64,000 nt of DNA from Cytophagaceae bacterium (GTDB lineage: Bacteria; Bacteroidota; Bacteroidia; Cytophagales; Spirosomataceae), in contig JAIXWL010000001.1 in assembly GCA_027491315.1 (NCBI GenBank), forward strand, positions 124,001 to 188,000. The letters run 5' to 3'. Position numbers and translations under genes: made by a program. The notes below the pieces were generated by a model. That model ran no database searches and was not told the DNA's origin. It saw only the letters and a program-made list of their open reading frames with translations. Shown piece after piece: positions 18,365 through 27,889 of this stretch (its first letter is position 1; the number at the start of each line of letters is the position of its first letter).

Positions 18365-19683
18365 TATCTGCTAATCATTTCGGAACGCCCTTTTACACGT
18401 CCTGATTGCATCAAACCTTCATATTTACGCATCAACAAATAACTTTCAATTTGTTGCAATGTATCTAAAACTACACCCACCAAAATCAATAAGGATGTTC
18501 CTCCAAAGAAAGAAGCAAAACCTCTAGTGACCCCAAATAAATTAGCAATGGCTGGCAAAATAGCAATGATAGACAACATCAATGCTCCTGGCAAAGTAAT
18601 GCGATCTAAAATACTAGCAATAAAATTAGAAGTTTCCTCTCCTGGCTTAACACCTGGAACAAAACCTCCTCCACGTTTCATATCATCCGAGATTTGTGTC
18701 GGGTTGATGGAAATCGCGGTGTAGAAAAAAGTAAATATCACGATTAAAAAAGCAAACAAAGCATTGTACTGCCAAGTGGTGAAATCACCAAATGCTTGAG
18801 CAACCGACTGAGCAAATTCACTTTTCTCTGCAAAAGATTGAGCAACTAAGCCTGGAATAAACATCAAAGCCTGAGCAAAAATGATGGGCATAACTCCTGA
18901 AGCATTTAGCTTTAAAGGAATATATTGACGCTCACCTCCTACTGACATCTTGCTTCCAACCACTTGCTTAGCGTATTGAACAGGAATACGACGAACCGCT
19001 TGGGTTACCATCACAGCTCCCATCACAACAAAGAATAAAGCAATGACTTCCAATATAAACAATAAGGCACCCGCCATACCACGTGAACCAGCTTCTTGTA
19101 ATAAAGAGGCAGGAAAACGGGAAACGATACCAATCATGATCAACATGGAAATTCCATTACCAATACCTTTATCCGTAATTTTCTCCCCTAACCACATACA
19201 CAACATCGTTCCACCAATCAAGATAGCTACACCATAAAGACGGAAAAACCAAGGATCAACCAAGATGGCTTCCGCAGGAATAGTGACTTGTAAATAGGTG
19301 AAACCTTGCGCTGCTGTAACAAAAATGGTTAAGATACGCGTGATTTGATTTAGTTTTTTACGACCAGATTCTCCATCCTTTTGCATCTTTTGGAAGTAAG
19401 GAAGAGCAATGGTCAACAACTGAATGGCGATAGATGCTGAAATGTAAGGCATGATACCTAAAGCGAATACCGAGGCATTACTTAGGGCACCACCAGAAAA
19501 CATATTCAACAAACCAAAGAGACCACCATCACCGGCTTGTGTTAATTTAGTCGCATCTACACCTGGTAGAACGATATAAGAACCCAGACGGAAAAAGGCG
19601 ATAAAAAGTAACGTATTAAAAATACGACCTCTTAATTCCTCAATCGCGAAGATATGCTTAAACGTTGTTATTAGCTTGTTCAT
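18364..19683 (-). CDS. secY: Sec translocon subunit SecY
   Basis: The 439-residue membrane protein has ten predicted helices and forms the protein-conducting channel. Visible family segments are LPGVDATKL near the N-terminus, LLNMFSGGALSNASVFALGIMPYI (plug and TM2 region), RIPVQYAKQ and the C-terminal VLDTLQQIESYLLMRKYEG. It lies between rplO (17 nt upstream) and map (1-nt overlap), as in most spc operons. Confidence 0.98.
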   Translation of the reverse strand: MNKLITTFKHIFAIEELRGRIFNTLLFIAFFRLGSYIVLPGVDATKLTQAGDGGLFGLLNMFSGGALSNASVFALGIMPYISASIAIQLLTIALPYFQKMQKDGESGRKKLNQITRILTIFVTAAQGFTYLQVTIPAEAILVDPWFFRLYGVAILIGGTMLCMWLGEKITDKGIGNGISMLIMIGIVSRFPASLLQEAGSRGMAGALLFILEVIALFFVVMGAVMVTQAVRRIPVQYAKQVVGSKMSVGGERQYIPLKLNASGVMPIIFAQALMFIPGLVAQSFAEKSEFAQSVAQAFGDFTTWQYNALFAFLIVIFTFFYTAISINPTQISDDMKRGGGFVPGVKPGEETSNFIASILDRITLPGALMLSIIAILPAIANLFGVTRGFASFFGGTSLLILVGVVLDTLQQIESYLLMRKYEGLMQSGRVKGRSEMISR

Positions 19684-19700
19684 TCGTTTAGAATAGAGGA

Positions 19701-20147
19701 TTAACCAACAATAGCTTGACCACCTGCTGCTTCGATAGCAGCTTTAGCAGCACCAGAGAAACCTTTAACTGTAACTTCTAAAGCAGAAGTAACACTTCCA
19801 CGACTTAAGATTTTCACTAAGTCAGACTTAGATACTAATCCGTGGCTGTAAAGTGTCTCAAAATTGATTTGCTTCAAACCAGTCGCATCAGCTAAAGCTT
19901 GTAAGGTATCCAAATTGATTGCTTTGTATTCTACACGATTGATATTTTTGAAACCAAACTTAGGTACACGACGTTGGATAGGCATCTGACCTCCTTCAAA
20001 TCCACGCTTACGTGAATAACCTGAACGAGACTGAGCTCCTTTGTGACCACGAGCGGAAGTTCCACCAAGACCTGAACCTTGACCACGACCTACTCTTTTT
20101 CTTGTTTTTACCGAGCCTTCTGCTGGCTTTAATGAAGATAATTTCAT
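19701..20147 (-). CDS. rplO: 50S ribosomal protein L15
   Basis: The 148-residue protein starts MKLSSLKPAEGSVKTRKRVG and has the Gly/Arg-rich N-terminal tail GRGQGSGLGGTSARGHKG that threads into 23S rRNA. The start at 20147 is taken because L15 proteins begin here; an in-frame upstream start would add 11 residues not seen in the family. Confidence 0.96.
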   Translation of the reverse strand: MKLSSLKPAEGSVKTRKRVGRGQGSGLGGTSARGHKGAQSRSGYSRKRGFEGGQMPIQRRVPKFGFKNINRVEYKAINLDTLQALADATGLKQINFETLYSHGLVSKSDLVKILSRGSVTSALEVTVKGFSGAAKAAIEAAGGQAIVG

Positions 20148-20192
20148 GTGTATTGGGCTTAACGCTACCCTTAAGGGCAACTCGCAATTAAA

Positions 20193-20372
20193 TTATATAT
20201 TCTCTACTACAATTAAGTGATTGACTGCACGAATCATTCCTGCGATAGCTGGATTTAATTCTACTTCAACACTTTTACGGATCTTACCTAATCCTAGCGC
20301 TTGAATCGTACGTTTCTGAACTTCAGGACGCTTGATAGCACTTTTTACTTGGGTAATTTTAACTTTAGACAT
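20193..20372 (-). CDS. rpmD: 50S ribosomal protein L30
   Basis: A 59-residue frame reads MSKVKITQVKSAIKRP, then QKRTIQALGLGKIRKSVE and NPAIAGMIRAVNHLIVVE, which is a full-length bacterial L30. It fills the gap between rpsE and rplO, with spacers of 35 and 45 nt. Confidence 0.95.
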   Translation of the reverse strand: MSKVKITQVKSAIKRPEVQKRTIQALGLGKIRKSVEVELNPAIAGMIRAVNHLIVVENI

Positions 20373-20407
20373 CGTATGTTCTATTTTAGAGGCACTAAGG
20401 CACTCGA

Positions 20408-20926
20408 TTATCCATTAAATACTTTAGCTACAGAAATTCCTCTTTGGAAAGCCACGGTATGTGGAGCTCTCATTTTCACTAAAGCATCAATAGTTGCTTT
20501 AACTACGTTGTGAGGATTTGAAGAACCTTTAGACTTCGCTAATACGTCGTGAACACCTGCTGATTCTAACACAGCACGCATCGCACCACCGGCGATCAAT
20601 CCTGTACCTGGAGCAGCTGGCTTCACTAATACGAAACCACCAGAGAATTTACCTAATTGCTCATGAGGAACGGTGTTCTTCAATAAAGGAATTTGGAATA
20701 AATTTTTCTTAGCGTCTTCGATACCTTTTGTGATAGCATCTGTTACTTCATTAGCTTTTCCTAAACCGAATCCTACGATTCCGTGACCATCACCTACTAC
20801 AACGATAGCAGAAAAACTGAAACGACGACCTCCTTTTACCACTTTGGCAACACGGTTGATGGCTACTACTTTCTCCTTCAACTCACCCTCATTAACCTTA
20901 ATTGGTTTTGCTTGTAAATGCGACAT
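20408..20926 (-). CDS. rpsE: 30S ribosomal protein S5
   Basis: The 172-residue S5 has the double-stranded-RNA-binding-like N-terminal domain ([29 protein letters not shown]) and the C-terminal domain with [20 protein letters not shown]. It supports decoding fidelity and mRNA unwinding at the entry channel. It starts 8 nt after rplR, the tightest gap in this part of the operon. Confidence 0.98.
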   Translation of the reverse strand: MSHLQAKPIKVNEGELKEKVVAINRVAKVVKGGRRFSFSAIVVVGDGHGIVGFGLGKANEVTDAITKGIEDAKKNLFQIPLLKNTVPHEQLGKFSGGFVLVKPAAPGTGLIAGGAMRAVLESAGVHDVLAKSKGSSNPHNVVKATIDALVKMRAPHTVAFQRGISVAKVFNG

Positions 20927-20934
20927 ATCTTTTA

Positions 20935-21282
20935 TTAAAATTGTAAGCCACCCTCGCGAGCGCCTTCAGCTAATGATTTAATTCTTCCGTGATACAAATA
21001 ACCGTTACGATCAAAAACCACTTTCGTGATTCCAGCAGCCTTAGCTTTATCGGCGATAGCTGTTCCAACTAATTTGGCAGCTTCTACATTGTTATTCACT
21101 TTTCCTTTTTTGTAAGAGGTAGCAGACATAATCGTCTTACCACTCAAATCATCCACCAACTGCGCGTACATCGCTGTGTTGGAACGGAAAACAGTTAAAC
21201 GAGGACGTTCTGCTGTTCCCTTTATTTTCGCACGTATCGCACGTTTAATGCGAAGTCTACGTAAATCTTTTGTTGTTGCCAT
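20935..21282 (-). CDS. rplR: 50S ribosomal protein L18
   Basis: The 115-residue L18 binds 5S rRNA in the central protuberance. It has the basic start [27 protein letters not shown] (family pattern) and the end [26 protein letters not shown]. It is in the standard order between rplF and rpsE. Confidence 0.97.
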   Translation of the reverse strand: MATTKDLRRLRIKRAIRAKIKGTAERPRLTVFRSNTAMYAQLVDDLSGKTIMSATSYKKGKVNNNVEAAKLVGTAIADKAKAAGITKVVFDRNGYLYHGRIKSLAEGAREGGLQF

Positions 21283-21301
21283 ATTGCTTTAACTTGTTTG
21301 T

Positions 21302-21318
21302 GTGGATTTCCGGCCCAC
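21302..21318 (-). promoter_or_regulatory. spacer hairpin before rplR
   Basis: On the mRNA, GTGGG pairs with TCCAC including one G-U, 19 nt before the start. The sequence is almost the same as in the spacer before rplE (23296-23312). Confidence 0.35.
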
Positions 21319-21327
21319 GCTTTCTAT

Positions 21328-21885
21328 TTATTTCTTACCACCTGCTTTACCTGCCTTGCGACGAACCTGCTCACCCACAAAACGAACACCTTTACCTTTG
21401 TAAGGCTCCACTGGACGAAGTGATTTGATTTTAGCTGCCACTTGGCCGATCAATTGCTTGTCGATACCTTCTAAATTAACCATTGGGTTCTTTCCTTTTT
21501 CCATCGCAGTCGTAACTTTGATTTCCGCTGGAATCGCCATGAAAATAGCGTGAGAGTAACCAAGGCTTAATTCCAAGATATTACCTTGGTTTGCTGCTTT
21601 GTAACCCACACCAATGATTTCTAAATTTTTAACGAAACCTTCACTTACACCAACAACCATATTGTTGATCAATGAACGGTATAAACCGTGCATAGCTTTG
21701 TGACGCTTCTGCTCTGTTGGACGCTTCACGGTCAACACGTTTCCTTCGATTTCAATAATGATATCTTGGTCTACTTGTTGAGATAAAGTTCCTTTAGGGC
21801 CTTTAACTGTTACCAAATTACCAGCGTTAACATCTACTGTTACACCTGCAGGTAGGTTGATAATTTTATTTCCTATTCTTGACAT
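21328..21885 (-). CDS. rplF: 50S ribosomal protein L6
   Basis: The 185-residue L6 has two related domains and binds near the factor-binding centre. Family marks are MSRIGNKIINLPAGV, HGLYRSLINNMVVGVSEGF and the C-terminal LRPVEPYKGKGVRF. It is in the standard order between rpsH and rplR. Confidence 0.98.
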   Translation of the reverse strand: MSRIGNKIINLPAGVTVDVNAGNLVTVKGPKGTLSQQVDQDIIIEIEGNVLTVKRPTEQKRHKAMHGLYRSLINNMVVGVSEGFVKNLEIIGVGYKAANQGNILELSLGYSHAIFMAIPAEIKVTTAMEKGKNPMVNLEGIDKQLIGQVAAKIKSLRPVEPYKGKGVRFVGEQVRRKAGKAGGKK

Positions 21886-21946
21886 GAAAATGTAGTTTTT
21901 GCTTAGATTTCGAGCTTAGCTCCTTTCAGCGTTAAACAATTAATTA

Positions 21947-22342
21947 TTAATATACGTAGCAAAGTACCTCACCACCTACGTGTAGCGTACGCGCTTCTTT
22001 ATCTGTAATTACTCCTTTCGAAGTAGACAAGATAGCGATACCCAATCCGTTTAATACGCGTGGTAACTCTTCAGCTCCGTTGTACTTACGTAAACCTGGC
22101 TTAGAAATACGAGTCAAATTAATGATCGCAGGTTGCTTAGTAACTGCATTGTATTTCAAAGCAATCTTGATGGTTCCTTGAACTGTAGTATCATCAAATT
22201 TATAATTTGAAATATACCCCTTGTCAAAAAGCACCTTCGTGATTTCCTTTTTAATGTTGGAAGCAGGAATTTCAACTACCCTATGGCGTGCCTTCAAGGC
22301 ATTTCTCAATCGGGTTAAATAGTCTGCTATAGGATCTGTCAT
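21947..22342 (-). CDS. rpsH: 30S ribosomal protein S8
   Basis: The 131-residue S8 binds helix 21 of 16S rRNA in the central domain. It starts [18 protein letters not shown] and ends [16 protein letters not shown], with the STSKGVITD loop. In E. coli S8 represses the spc operon by binding near rplE; that site was not identified here. Confidence 0.97.
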   Translation of the reverse strand: MTDPIADYLTRLRNALKARHRVVEIPASNIKKEITKVLFDKGYISNYKFDDTTVQGTIKIALKYNAVTKQPAIINLTRISKPGLRKYNGAEELPRVLNGLGIAILSTSKGVITDKEARTLHVGGEVLCYVY

Positions 22343-22358
22343 TGTTTTTAAATTTGCC

Positions 22359-22380
22359 GCAAGCCATTAAAAAGGCCTGC
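22359..22380 (-). promoter_or_regulatory. spacer hairpin before rpsH
   Basis: On the mRNA, GCAGGCC pairs with GGCTTGC as a full 7-bp stem with one G-U and an 8-nt loop, 16 nt before the start. On the opposite strand the same position is an A-C mismatch. Confidence 0.45.
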
Positions 22381-22418
22381 AAAATTACAAAAATGAATTT
22401 AATTAATCAAATTTTATA

Positions 22419-22688
22419 TTACCAGCTTGATTTGGTCACTCCTGGAATCAATCCATTGGATGCCATTTCACGGAAAGTAACACGGCTAATGCCGAATTTA
22501 CGCATATAACCACGAGGACGACCAGTCAACTTACAACGGTTATGAAGACGTACTGGAGAAGCATTTTTAGGTAACTTATCCAATCCTAGGTAATCACCAG
22601 CTGCTTTCAATGCCGCTCTTTTCACTGCATATTTAGCAACTGCTGCTTCGCGTTTTCTTTCTCTAGCTTTTACTGACTCTTTAGCCAT
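22419..22688 (-). CDS. rpsN: 30S ribosomal protein S14 (zinc-free long form)
   Basis: The 89-residue S14 is of the long type: it starts [15 protein letters not shown], has [22 protein letters not shown] and ends [11 protein letters not shown]. The four Cys of the short zinc-binding form are absent; only one Cys is present. It is in the standard place between rplE and rpsH. Confidence 0.97.
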   Translation of the reverse strand: MAKESVKARERKREAAVAKYAVKRAALKAAGDYLGLDKLPKNASPVRLHNRCKLTGRPRGYMRKFGISRVTFREMASNGLIPGVTKSSW

Positions 22689-22713
22689 GATGTAAAAATT
22701 TTAAATGTGTTAG

Positions 22714-22726
22714 TAGCCGGTGGCTA
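22714..22726 (-). promoter_or_regulatory. spacer hairpin before rpsN
   Basis: TAGCC and GGCTA pair around a 3-nt loop, right after the rplE stop and 25 nt before the rpsN start. Confidence 0.35.
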
Positions 22727-22727
22727 A

Positions 22728-23282
22728 TTATTTTTTAATATTGGAAAAAGGCATTCCTACCGCAGCCAATAAAGCGTATGCTTCTTCATCTGTATTAGCA
22801 GTAGTCACAAATGTGATGTCCATACCAGATATTTTAGCTACTTTATCTATGGAAATTTCAGGGAAAATGATTTGCTCTTTAACACCTAAAGTATAGTTTC
22901 CACGACCGTCAAATCCCTTTTCTGAGATTCCTTTAAAGTCACGCACACGAGCTAAAGAAACCGTAGTTAAACGATCTAAAAACTCATACATACGATCTCC
23001 ACGCAACGTTACTTTCACACCTATAGGCATATTTTCACGTAATTTAAAGTTAGAGATCGCCTTTTTAGAAATCGTTGCTACTGCCTTTTGACCAGCAATT
23101 TGCGTAATTTCTTCTACAGCTACATCTACTAGCTTTTTGTCCGCTACAGCGGCTCCTACACCTTTGTTGATTACGATTTTAGTAATCTTAGGCACTTGCA
23201 TCACAGACTTGTACTGAAACTTTTCTTTCAAGCTAGGTACAACCTCTTCTACAAAACGTTTTTTTAATCTAGGTACTGCCAT
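22728..23282 (-). CDS. rplE: 50S ribosomal protein L5
   Basis: The 184-residue L5 binds 5S rRNA and contacts P-site tRNA. It starts [20 protein letters not shown] and has [26 protein letters not shown] and the C-terminal [15 protein letters not shown]. The start at 23282 is preferred because an in-frame upstream start adds ten residues that fall in the spacer hairpin. Confidence 0.97.
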   Translation of the reverse strand: MAVPRLKKRFVEEVVPSLKEKFQYKSVMQVPKITKIVINKGVGAAVADKKLVDVAVEEITQIAGQKAVATISKKAISNFKLRENMPIGVKVTLRGDRMYEFLDRLTTVSLARVRDFKGISEKGFDGRGNYTLGVKEQIIFPEISIDKVAKISGMDITFVTTANTDEEAYALLAAVGMPFSNIKK

Positions 23283-23295
23283 TTTTGTATATGTT

Positions 23296-23312
23296 GTGGA
23301 TTTCCGACCCAC
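23296..23312 (-). promoter_or_regulatory. spacer hairpin before rplE
   Basis: On the mRNA, GTGGG pairs with TCCAC including one G-U, 13 nt before the start. It is nearly identical to the spacer before rplR. Confidence 0.35.
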
Positions 23313-23326
23313 GCGTTAAATTCTAT

Positions 23327-23662
23327 TTATGCAATAAATTTTCCTGTTACTTTAGAGTAGCGCTGTAACTTACCCTGCTCGTTAACTTTACGACCAGTAC
23401 GTACAGGCTTTCCGTTTTCAACCACCATCAAATTTGAGATGTGGATTGAACCCTCACGCTTTTCAATACCTCCTTGAGGATTGCTTGCTGAAGGCTTAAC
23501 GTGCTTCGTTTGCAAATTAGCTCCTTCTACAATTGCACGAGATTTCTCAACGATCACTTGCTTGATAACACCCGTTTTACCTTTGGCATTACCTGCAATC
23601 ACCATCACAGTATCTCCTTTTTTTACGTGCAATTTTGTTTGCTTGCTTGTATTATTTTCCAT
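23327..23662 (-). CDS. rplX: 50S ribosomal protein L24
   Basis: The 111-residue L24 has the KOW motif (HVKKGDTVMVIAGNAKGKTG) near the N-terminus and an RNA-binding loop GANLQTKHVKPSASNPQGGI. It helps start 50S assembly. A short polar N-terminus of about ten residues precedes the KOW motif. Confidence 0.97.
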   Translation of the reverse strand: MENNTSKQTKLHVKKGDTVMVIAGNAKGKTGVIKQVIVEKSRAIVEGANLQTKHVKPSASNPQGGIEKREGSIHISNLMVVENGKPVRTGRKVNEQGKLQRYSKVTGKFIA

Positions 23663-23676
23663 GGTATGATTTTTTC

Positions 23677-23692
23677 TATTGGATACCCAATA
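23677..23692 (-). promoter_or_regulatory. spacer hairpin before rplX
   Basis: TATTGG and CCAATA form a perfect 6-bp stem with a 4-nt loop, 14 nt before the rplX start. Confidence 0.4.
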
Positions 23693-23703
23693 TATCTATC
23701 TAT

Positions 23704-24072
23704 TTATAAAACTTCTGGGGCTAAAGAAACGATCTTCATAAAACCAGCCTCACGTAATTCACGTGCCACAGGTCCAAAAATACGTGTTCCTCTTGGCTCA
23801 TCGTTCGCATTTAATAAAACGGCTGCATTATCTTCAAAACGAATATAAGTACCATCTTTACGACGAATTTCTTTTTTCGTACGAACAACTACTGCTCTTG
23901 AAACTGTTCCTTTCTTCATGCTTGAAGAGGAAAGAGCCGACTTAACTGAAACTACAATTTTATCGCCTACAGAAGCATATCTTTTTCCAGTACCTCCCAA
24001 AACGCGAATCACTAAAACTTCTTTCGCTCCAGAATTATCCGCTACACCCAATCTTGATTCTTGCTGTAACAT
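23704..24072 (-). CDS. rplN: 50S ribosomal protein L14
   Basis: The 122-residue L14 begins [20 protein letters not shown], carries [20 protein letters not shown] and ends [11 protein letters not shown]. It forms an intersubunit bridge. Length and position are standard. Confidence 0.98.
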   Translation of the reverse strand: MLQQESRLGVADNSGAKEVLVIRVLGGTGKRYASVGDKIVVSVKSALSSSSMKKGTVSRAVVVRTKKEIRRKDGTYIRFEDNAAVLLNANDEPRGTRIFGPVARELREAGFMKIVSLAPEVL

Positions 24073-24118
24073 TATCTTTGATCTTTAAATTTTAAATTTT
24101 GAATAACAAGAGTGTGAA

Positions 24119-24376
24119 TTATTTCGCTTTTGCGATTACTTCTACTAATCTCCAACGCTTATTTTTAGAAAGAGGACGGGTTTCCATCACTTTCACTGTA
24201 TCACCAATTCCGCACTCATTATTCTCATCATGAGCCATCAATTTAGTGGTCTTCTGTACGAATTTTCCGTACAAGGGGTGCTTAACCTTACGGTCTACTG
24301 TAATAGTGATTGATTTATCCATCTTATCACTAACCACTTTCCCAATCCTTACTTTTCTTAGGTTTCTTTCTTCCAT
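24119..24376 (-). CDS. rpsQ: 30S ribosomal protein S17
   Basis: The 85-residue OB-fold S17 starts [20 protein letters not shown] and has [20 protein letters not shown] and the end [13 protein letters not shown]. The start at 24376 matches the family. An upstream in-frame start would add 12 residues reading through the spacer hairpin. Confidence 0.96.
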   Translation of the reverse strand: MEERNLRKVRIGKVVSDKMDKSITITVDRKVKHPLYGKFVQKTTKLMAHDENNECGIGDTVKVMETRPLSKNKRWRLVEVIAKAK

Positions 24377-24400
24377 GGTTGTTGGACTTGTTAAACAATT

Positions 24401-24425
24401 GACCATTAGCAATTCCGAAATGGTC
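24401..24425 (-). promoter_or_regulatory. spacer hairpin before rpsQ
   Basis: GACCATT (24401-24407) and AATGGTC (24419-24425) form a perfect 7-bp stem with an 11-nt loop, 24 nt before the start. Confidence 0.4.
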
Positions 24426-24445
24426 TATTAAAAATTAATAATTAA

Positions 24446-24637
24446 TTAAGCTTTTGCTTGCGCCGATAAAGCTGTCTCTAAGCGGGCAATCAATTTACGA
24501 GTTTCACGAATGCGCATTGGATTCTCAATCGGAGAAATGGCATGTGCCAATTTCAAACGAGATAAGTTCTCCTGCTCTACAGCGATTTGCTGTGTCAATT
24601 CCGCTACTCCTAATTTGTTTATTTCTGCGTTTTTCAT
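24446..24637 (-). CDS. rpmC: 50S ribosomal protein L29
   Basis: The 63-residue, two-helix L29 lies near the peptide exit tunnel, with LGVAELTQQIAVEQENLSRL and the conserved NPMRIRETRKLIARLET. It is in its standard place between rplP and rpsQ. Confidence 0.96.
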   Translation of the reverse strand: MKNAEINKLGVAELTQQIAVEQENLSRLKLAHAISPIENPMRIRETRKLIARLETALSAQAKA

Positions 24638-24653
24638 AACGATGCTATTTAAA

Positions 24654-24674
24654 TTTTAAACCTGGGGCTTAAAA
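24654..24674 (-). promoter_or_regulatory. spacer hairpin before rpmC
   Basis: On the mRNA, TTTTAAGCC pairs with GGTTTAAAA as a 9-bp stem that includes one G-U, with a CCA loop, 16 nt before the start. It is the strongest of the spacer hairpins. Confidence 0.45.
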
Positions 24675-24676
24675 CT

Positions 24677-25096
24677 CTATTCTGAATAATCTCTACGTAC
24701 TACGAATTTTGTACGCATCGGTAATTTCTGAGCTGCTAAACGCAAAGCTTCTTGCGCTAAAGCTAAAGGAACACCCGCTGATTCGAACAAAATAGTACCT
24801 GGACGAACGTTGGCTACCCAATACTCAGGAGCTCCCTTTCCCTTACCCATACGAACCTCTGCAGGTTTCTTAGTGATAGGTTTGTCAGGGAAAATACGAA
24901 TCCAAACTTGACCTTCACGTTTCATGGCACGAGTAACCGAAATACGAGCTGCTTCAATTTGGCGAGCTGTAATACGACCTGGCTCCAAAGATTTAATAGC
25001 GAATGATCCAAAATCAATTTCGTGGCCACGGGTAGCAACCCCTCTTACGCGACCTTTTTGCTGCTTACGAAATTTCGTTCTTTTTGGTTGTAACAT
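24677..25096 (-). CDS. rplP: 50S ribosomal protein L16
   Basis: The 139-residue L16 contacts A-site tRNA. It starts [16 protein letters not shown], carries [20 protein letters not shown] and the conserved [18 protein letters not shown]. The Arg in that region hydroxylated in E. coli is present, but no hydroxylase gene is visible here. Confidence 0.98.
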   Translation of the reverse strand: MLQPKRTKFRKQQKGRVRGVATRGHEIDFGSFAIKSLEPGRITARQIEAARISVTRAMKREGQVWIRIFPDKPITKKPAEVRMGKGKGAPEYWVANVRPGTILFESAGVPLALAQEALRLAAQKLPMRTKFVVRRDYSE

Positions 25097-25139
25097 CTTC
25101 TTATAAGTCTAATATCTAATACAAAATAATTATGGATGC

Positions 25140-25967
25140 TTAGCGCTTTCCTCCACGGCCACGGTTTGCACCGCCAGCACCTGGTTTGTTGCGATCACCA
25201 CCTTGATCTGCTCCTTCTGGACGACGAGAACGTCCTCCACCGCGACGGTCATCATCACGACCACGTGGGCCACGATCACCAGGACGAGAATCTGCCGAAG
25301 TAGATTGCAAGCCCATGTTCGCATTTGGAGATAAATCACGCTTTCCAAAAACCTCTCCACGGAATACCCATACTTTGATACCGATTTTACCGTAAACAGT
25401 TAATGCTTCAGAGATAGCATAGTCCACATCAGCACGCAATGTGTGCAATGGGATACGTCCCTCCTTATATCCTTCAGAACGTGCCATTTCAGCACCACCT
25501 AAACGACCTGATAATTTCAATTTAATACCCTGAGCACCTACACGCATCGCTGAAGCAATAGCTTGTTTCATCGCACGACGGAAAGAGATACGAGCTTGTA
25601 ATTGTTGAGCAATCGCTTCTCCAATTAATTTAGCATCGATTTCAGGACGTTTAATTTCAAAAATATTGATTTGAACGTCTTTTCCAGTGATCTTTTTCAA
25701 CTCCTCTTTTACCTTATCGACTTCGGCACCTTGCTTACCAATTACGACACCAGCACGCGCTGTGTTGATCGTTAATGTGATACGCTTTAAAGTACGTTCA
25801 ATAATAACTTTAGAGATAGATCCCTTTGGAATACGAGCAGCTACATACTTTCTGATCTTCTCGTCCTCAACCAATTTATCCGCGAAAGTCTTACCACCGT
25901 ACCAGTTAGAATCCCAACCTCTTACGATGCCTAATCTTAATCCAACGGGGTTAATTTTTTGTCCCAT
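25140..25967 (-). CDS. rpsC: 30S ribosomal protein S3 with Gly/Arg-rich tail
   Basis: Residues 1 to about 215 are a normal S3, with a KH domain ([20 protein letters not shown]) and a C-terminal domain ([20 protein letters not shown]). S3 forms part of the mRNA entry channel and helicase. About 50 further residues are rich in Gly, Arg and Asp, with short runs such as [12 protein letters not shown], giving 275 in total. Such tails are frequent in Bacteroidota and are probably disordered and RNA-binding (inference). Confidence 0.97.
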   Translation of the reverse strand: MGQKINPVGLRLGIVRGWDSNWYGGKTFADKLVEDEKIRKYVAARIPKGSISKVIIERTLKRITLTINTARAGVVIGKQGAEVDKVKEELKKITGKDVQINIFEIKRPEIDAKLIGEAIAQQLQARISFRRAMKQAIASAMRVGAQGIKLKLSGRLGGAEMARSEGYKEGRIPLHTLRADVDYAISEALTVYGKIGIKVWVFRGEVFGKRDLSPNANMGLQSTSADSRPGDRGPRGRDDDRRGGGRSRRPEGADQGGDRNKPGAGGANRGRGGKR

Positions 25968-25990
25968 TTCTTGTTATATCTAATAGTTAA

Positions 25991-26368
25991 TTATTCAGCT
26001 GAATTTGTTTCCTCTAAAGCAGGTGCTGCCGAAGAAGCCACTACTAAAGTGATGTGATTGGATCTTTTCAAAATCCGGTGACCTCTTCCCTGAGGAGCAG
26101 GACGTAAACGCTTGATAGATGAACCTCCATCTACGAAGATAGTCTTGATGTATAAATCAGCTTCTTCGATTTTAGCGTCCTCATGTTTGTTCTGCCAGTT
26201 AGAGACTGCTGATAATAACAATTTTTCAATTGCTTTAGCACCCACTTTAGGCTCAAACTTTAAAATACCTAAAGCTTTAGATACTTTTTGTCCGCGTACC
26301 ATGTCCGCTACCAAACGCATCTTTTGAGGCGAAGTAGGAACATTTCTTAATTTAGCAATAGCTTCCAT
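25991..26368 (-). CDS. rplV: 50S ribosomal protein L22
   Basis: The 125-residue L22 lines the exit tunnel. It has [19 protein letters not shown] near the start and the tunnel-hairpin region [21 protein letters not shown] short acidic tail of about ten residues follows. It is in the standard place between rpsS and rpsC. Confidence 0.98.
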   Translation of the reverse strand: MEAIAKLRNVPTSPQKMRLVADMVRGQKVSKALGILKFEPKVGAKAIEKLLLSAVSNWQNKHEDAKIEEADLYIKTIFVDGGSSIKRLRPAPQGRGHRILKRSNHITLVVASSAAPALEETNSAE

Positions 26369-26407
26369 TTTTCAATTTCTGATTATAAGACCCGTAGGTC
26401 AATATCT

Positions 26408-26686
26408 TTACTTTTTACCCTTGTCTTTTTTCGCTATGTGACCACGGAAGTTACGGGTCGGCGAGAACTCACCTAATTTGTGACCTACCATGTTTTCAGT
26501 TACATAAACTGGAATAAATTTATTCCCGTTGTGAACCGCAAACGTGTGGCCTACGAAATCTGGAGAAATCATTGAACGTCTTGACCATGTTTTGATCACC
26601 GACTTTTTGCCGGATTCGTTCATCACCTGTACCTTGTTGTCAAGGCGGTAATCAATGTAAGGACCTTTTTTTAGTGAACGTGCCAT
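26408..26686 (-). CDS. rpsS: 30S ribosomal protein S19
   Basis: The 92-residue S19 forms a complex with S13 in the 30S head. Family marks are [39 protein letters not shown] and [14 protein letters not shown]. It starts 3 nt after the rplB stop, so translation of the two is probably linked. Confidence 0.98.
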   Translation of the reverse strand: MARSLKKGPYIDYRLDNKVQVMNESGKKSVIKTWSRRSMISPDFVGHTFAVHNGNKFIPVYVTENMVGHKLGEFSPTRNFRGHIAKKDKGKK

Positions 26687-26689
26687 CTA

Positions 26690-27517
26690 CTATTTTTTTC
26701 TTCTACTGATGATAAGACGATTAGTGTGTTTCTTTGGATTACGAGTTTTCTTACCCTTAGCCAATAAACCGGTACGAGAACGTGGGTGACCTCCTGAAGC
26801 GCGGCCCTCACCACCACCCATCGGGTGATCTACTGGGTTCATCACCACACCACGAACACGTGGACGGCGACCTAACCAACGATGACGACCTGCTTTACCC
26901 AAGTTCACGTTCATGTGATCTGCATTGGATACAGTACCGACAGTTGCTAAACAACGAGCCAATACCATACGCATCTCACCTGAAGGCAACTTAAGCGTGG
27001 CGTATTTACCATCACGTGCTAATAATTGAGCATAAGTTCCTGCCGAACGAGCCATTTCAGCTCCACGACCTGGTTGCAACTCAATTGCGTGTACCAAAGT
27101 ACCCAATGGGATGTTTGCCAAGGGCAATGTATTTCCAATCTCGGGAGCCACTGACTCACCAGAGATAACTGTTTGACCTACTTGAATTCCTTGTGGAGCC
27201 AAGATATAAGCCTTCTCTCCATCTGTATACTCAACAAGAGCAATACGTGAAGTACGGTTTGGATCGTATTCTACTGTTAACACAGTAGCCGAAACATCAA
27301 ATTTAGAGCGAGTAAAATCAATTACACGGTAACGACGCTTGTGACCCCCTCCGATGTAACGCATCGAACGACGACCATCTGCATTTCTACCACCTGTGCG
27401 CTTGATAGGCTCCAAAAGGGGCTTATACGGCTTGTCCGTAGTAATCTCCTCAAACGTTGGCGCGATGCGCTGACGTTGGCCTGGAGTTGTTGGTTTTAAT
27501 TTTTTAATAGCTGCCAT
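26690..27517 (-). CDS. rplB: 50S ribosomal protein L2
   Basis: The 275-residue L2 is needed for subunit association and peptidyl transfer. It has the OB-fold and SH3-like domains and the highly conserved loop [20 protein letters not shown], which includes the His close to the catalytic centre. Length is standard. Confidence 0.98.
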   Translation of the reverse strand: MAAIKKLKPTTPGQRQRIAPTFEEITTDKPYKPLLEPIKRTGGRNADGRRSMRYIGGGHKRRYRVIDFTRSKFDVSATVLTVEYDPNRTSRIALVEYTDGEKAYILAPQGIQVGQTVISGESVAPEIGNTLPLANIPLGTLVHAIELQPGRGAEMARSAGTYAQLLARDGKYATLKLPSGEMRMVLARCLATVGTVSNADHMNVNLGKAGRHRWLGRRPRVRGVVMNPVDHPMGGGEGRASGGHPRSRTGLLAKGKKTRNPKKHTNRLIISRRKK

Positions 27518-27564
27518 TTATTTTAGTTCAAATTATCGGGATGAACCCCCTTAATACATTCTAA

Positions 27565-27852
27565 TTAAATTCCTTGGTAGAAGTCAATAACTTCTCCAGT
27601 TCCTACTGTAACGATTGCCTTCTTAATCGTAGAAGTACGCCCAGAAGTAATCTTAGTACGAGTGCTCTTGGATTTTTTCTTTCCAATTTGACGCATGGTT
27701 TTTACATCCAATACCTCTACTCCGTACATTTTCTTAACCTCCTTGGCAATCTCAATCTTGTTTGCAGTTAATTCAACCACAAATACATACTTGCCTTTTT
27801 CTTGCATGGCTTGCGACTTTTCAGTCAAGGCCGGACGTTTAATAATGCCCAT
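27565..27852 (-). CDS. rplW: 50S ribosomal protein L23
   Basis: The 95-residue L23 is the docking site for trigger factor and SRP at the tunnel exit. It starts MGIIKRPALTEKSQAMQE and has YVFVVELTANKIEIAKEVKKMYGVEV-type family sequence and a basic loop. It is in the standard place between rplD and rplB. Confidence 0.97.
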   Translation of the reverse strand: MGIIKRPALTEKSQAMQEKGKYVFVVELTANKIEIAKEVKKMYGVEVLDVKTMRQIGKKKSKSTRTKITSGRTSTIKKAIVTVGTGEVIDFYQGI

Positions 27853-27870
27853 GGTATATTTCGTTTATAA

Positions 27871-27885
27871 CAGAACTAGGTTCTG
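27871..27885 (-). promoter_or_regulatory. spacer hairpin before rplW
   Basis: CAGAAC and GTTCTG form a perfect 6-bp stem with a TAG loop, 18 nt before the rplW start. Confidence 0.4.
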
Positions 27886-27889
27886 AAAA

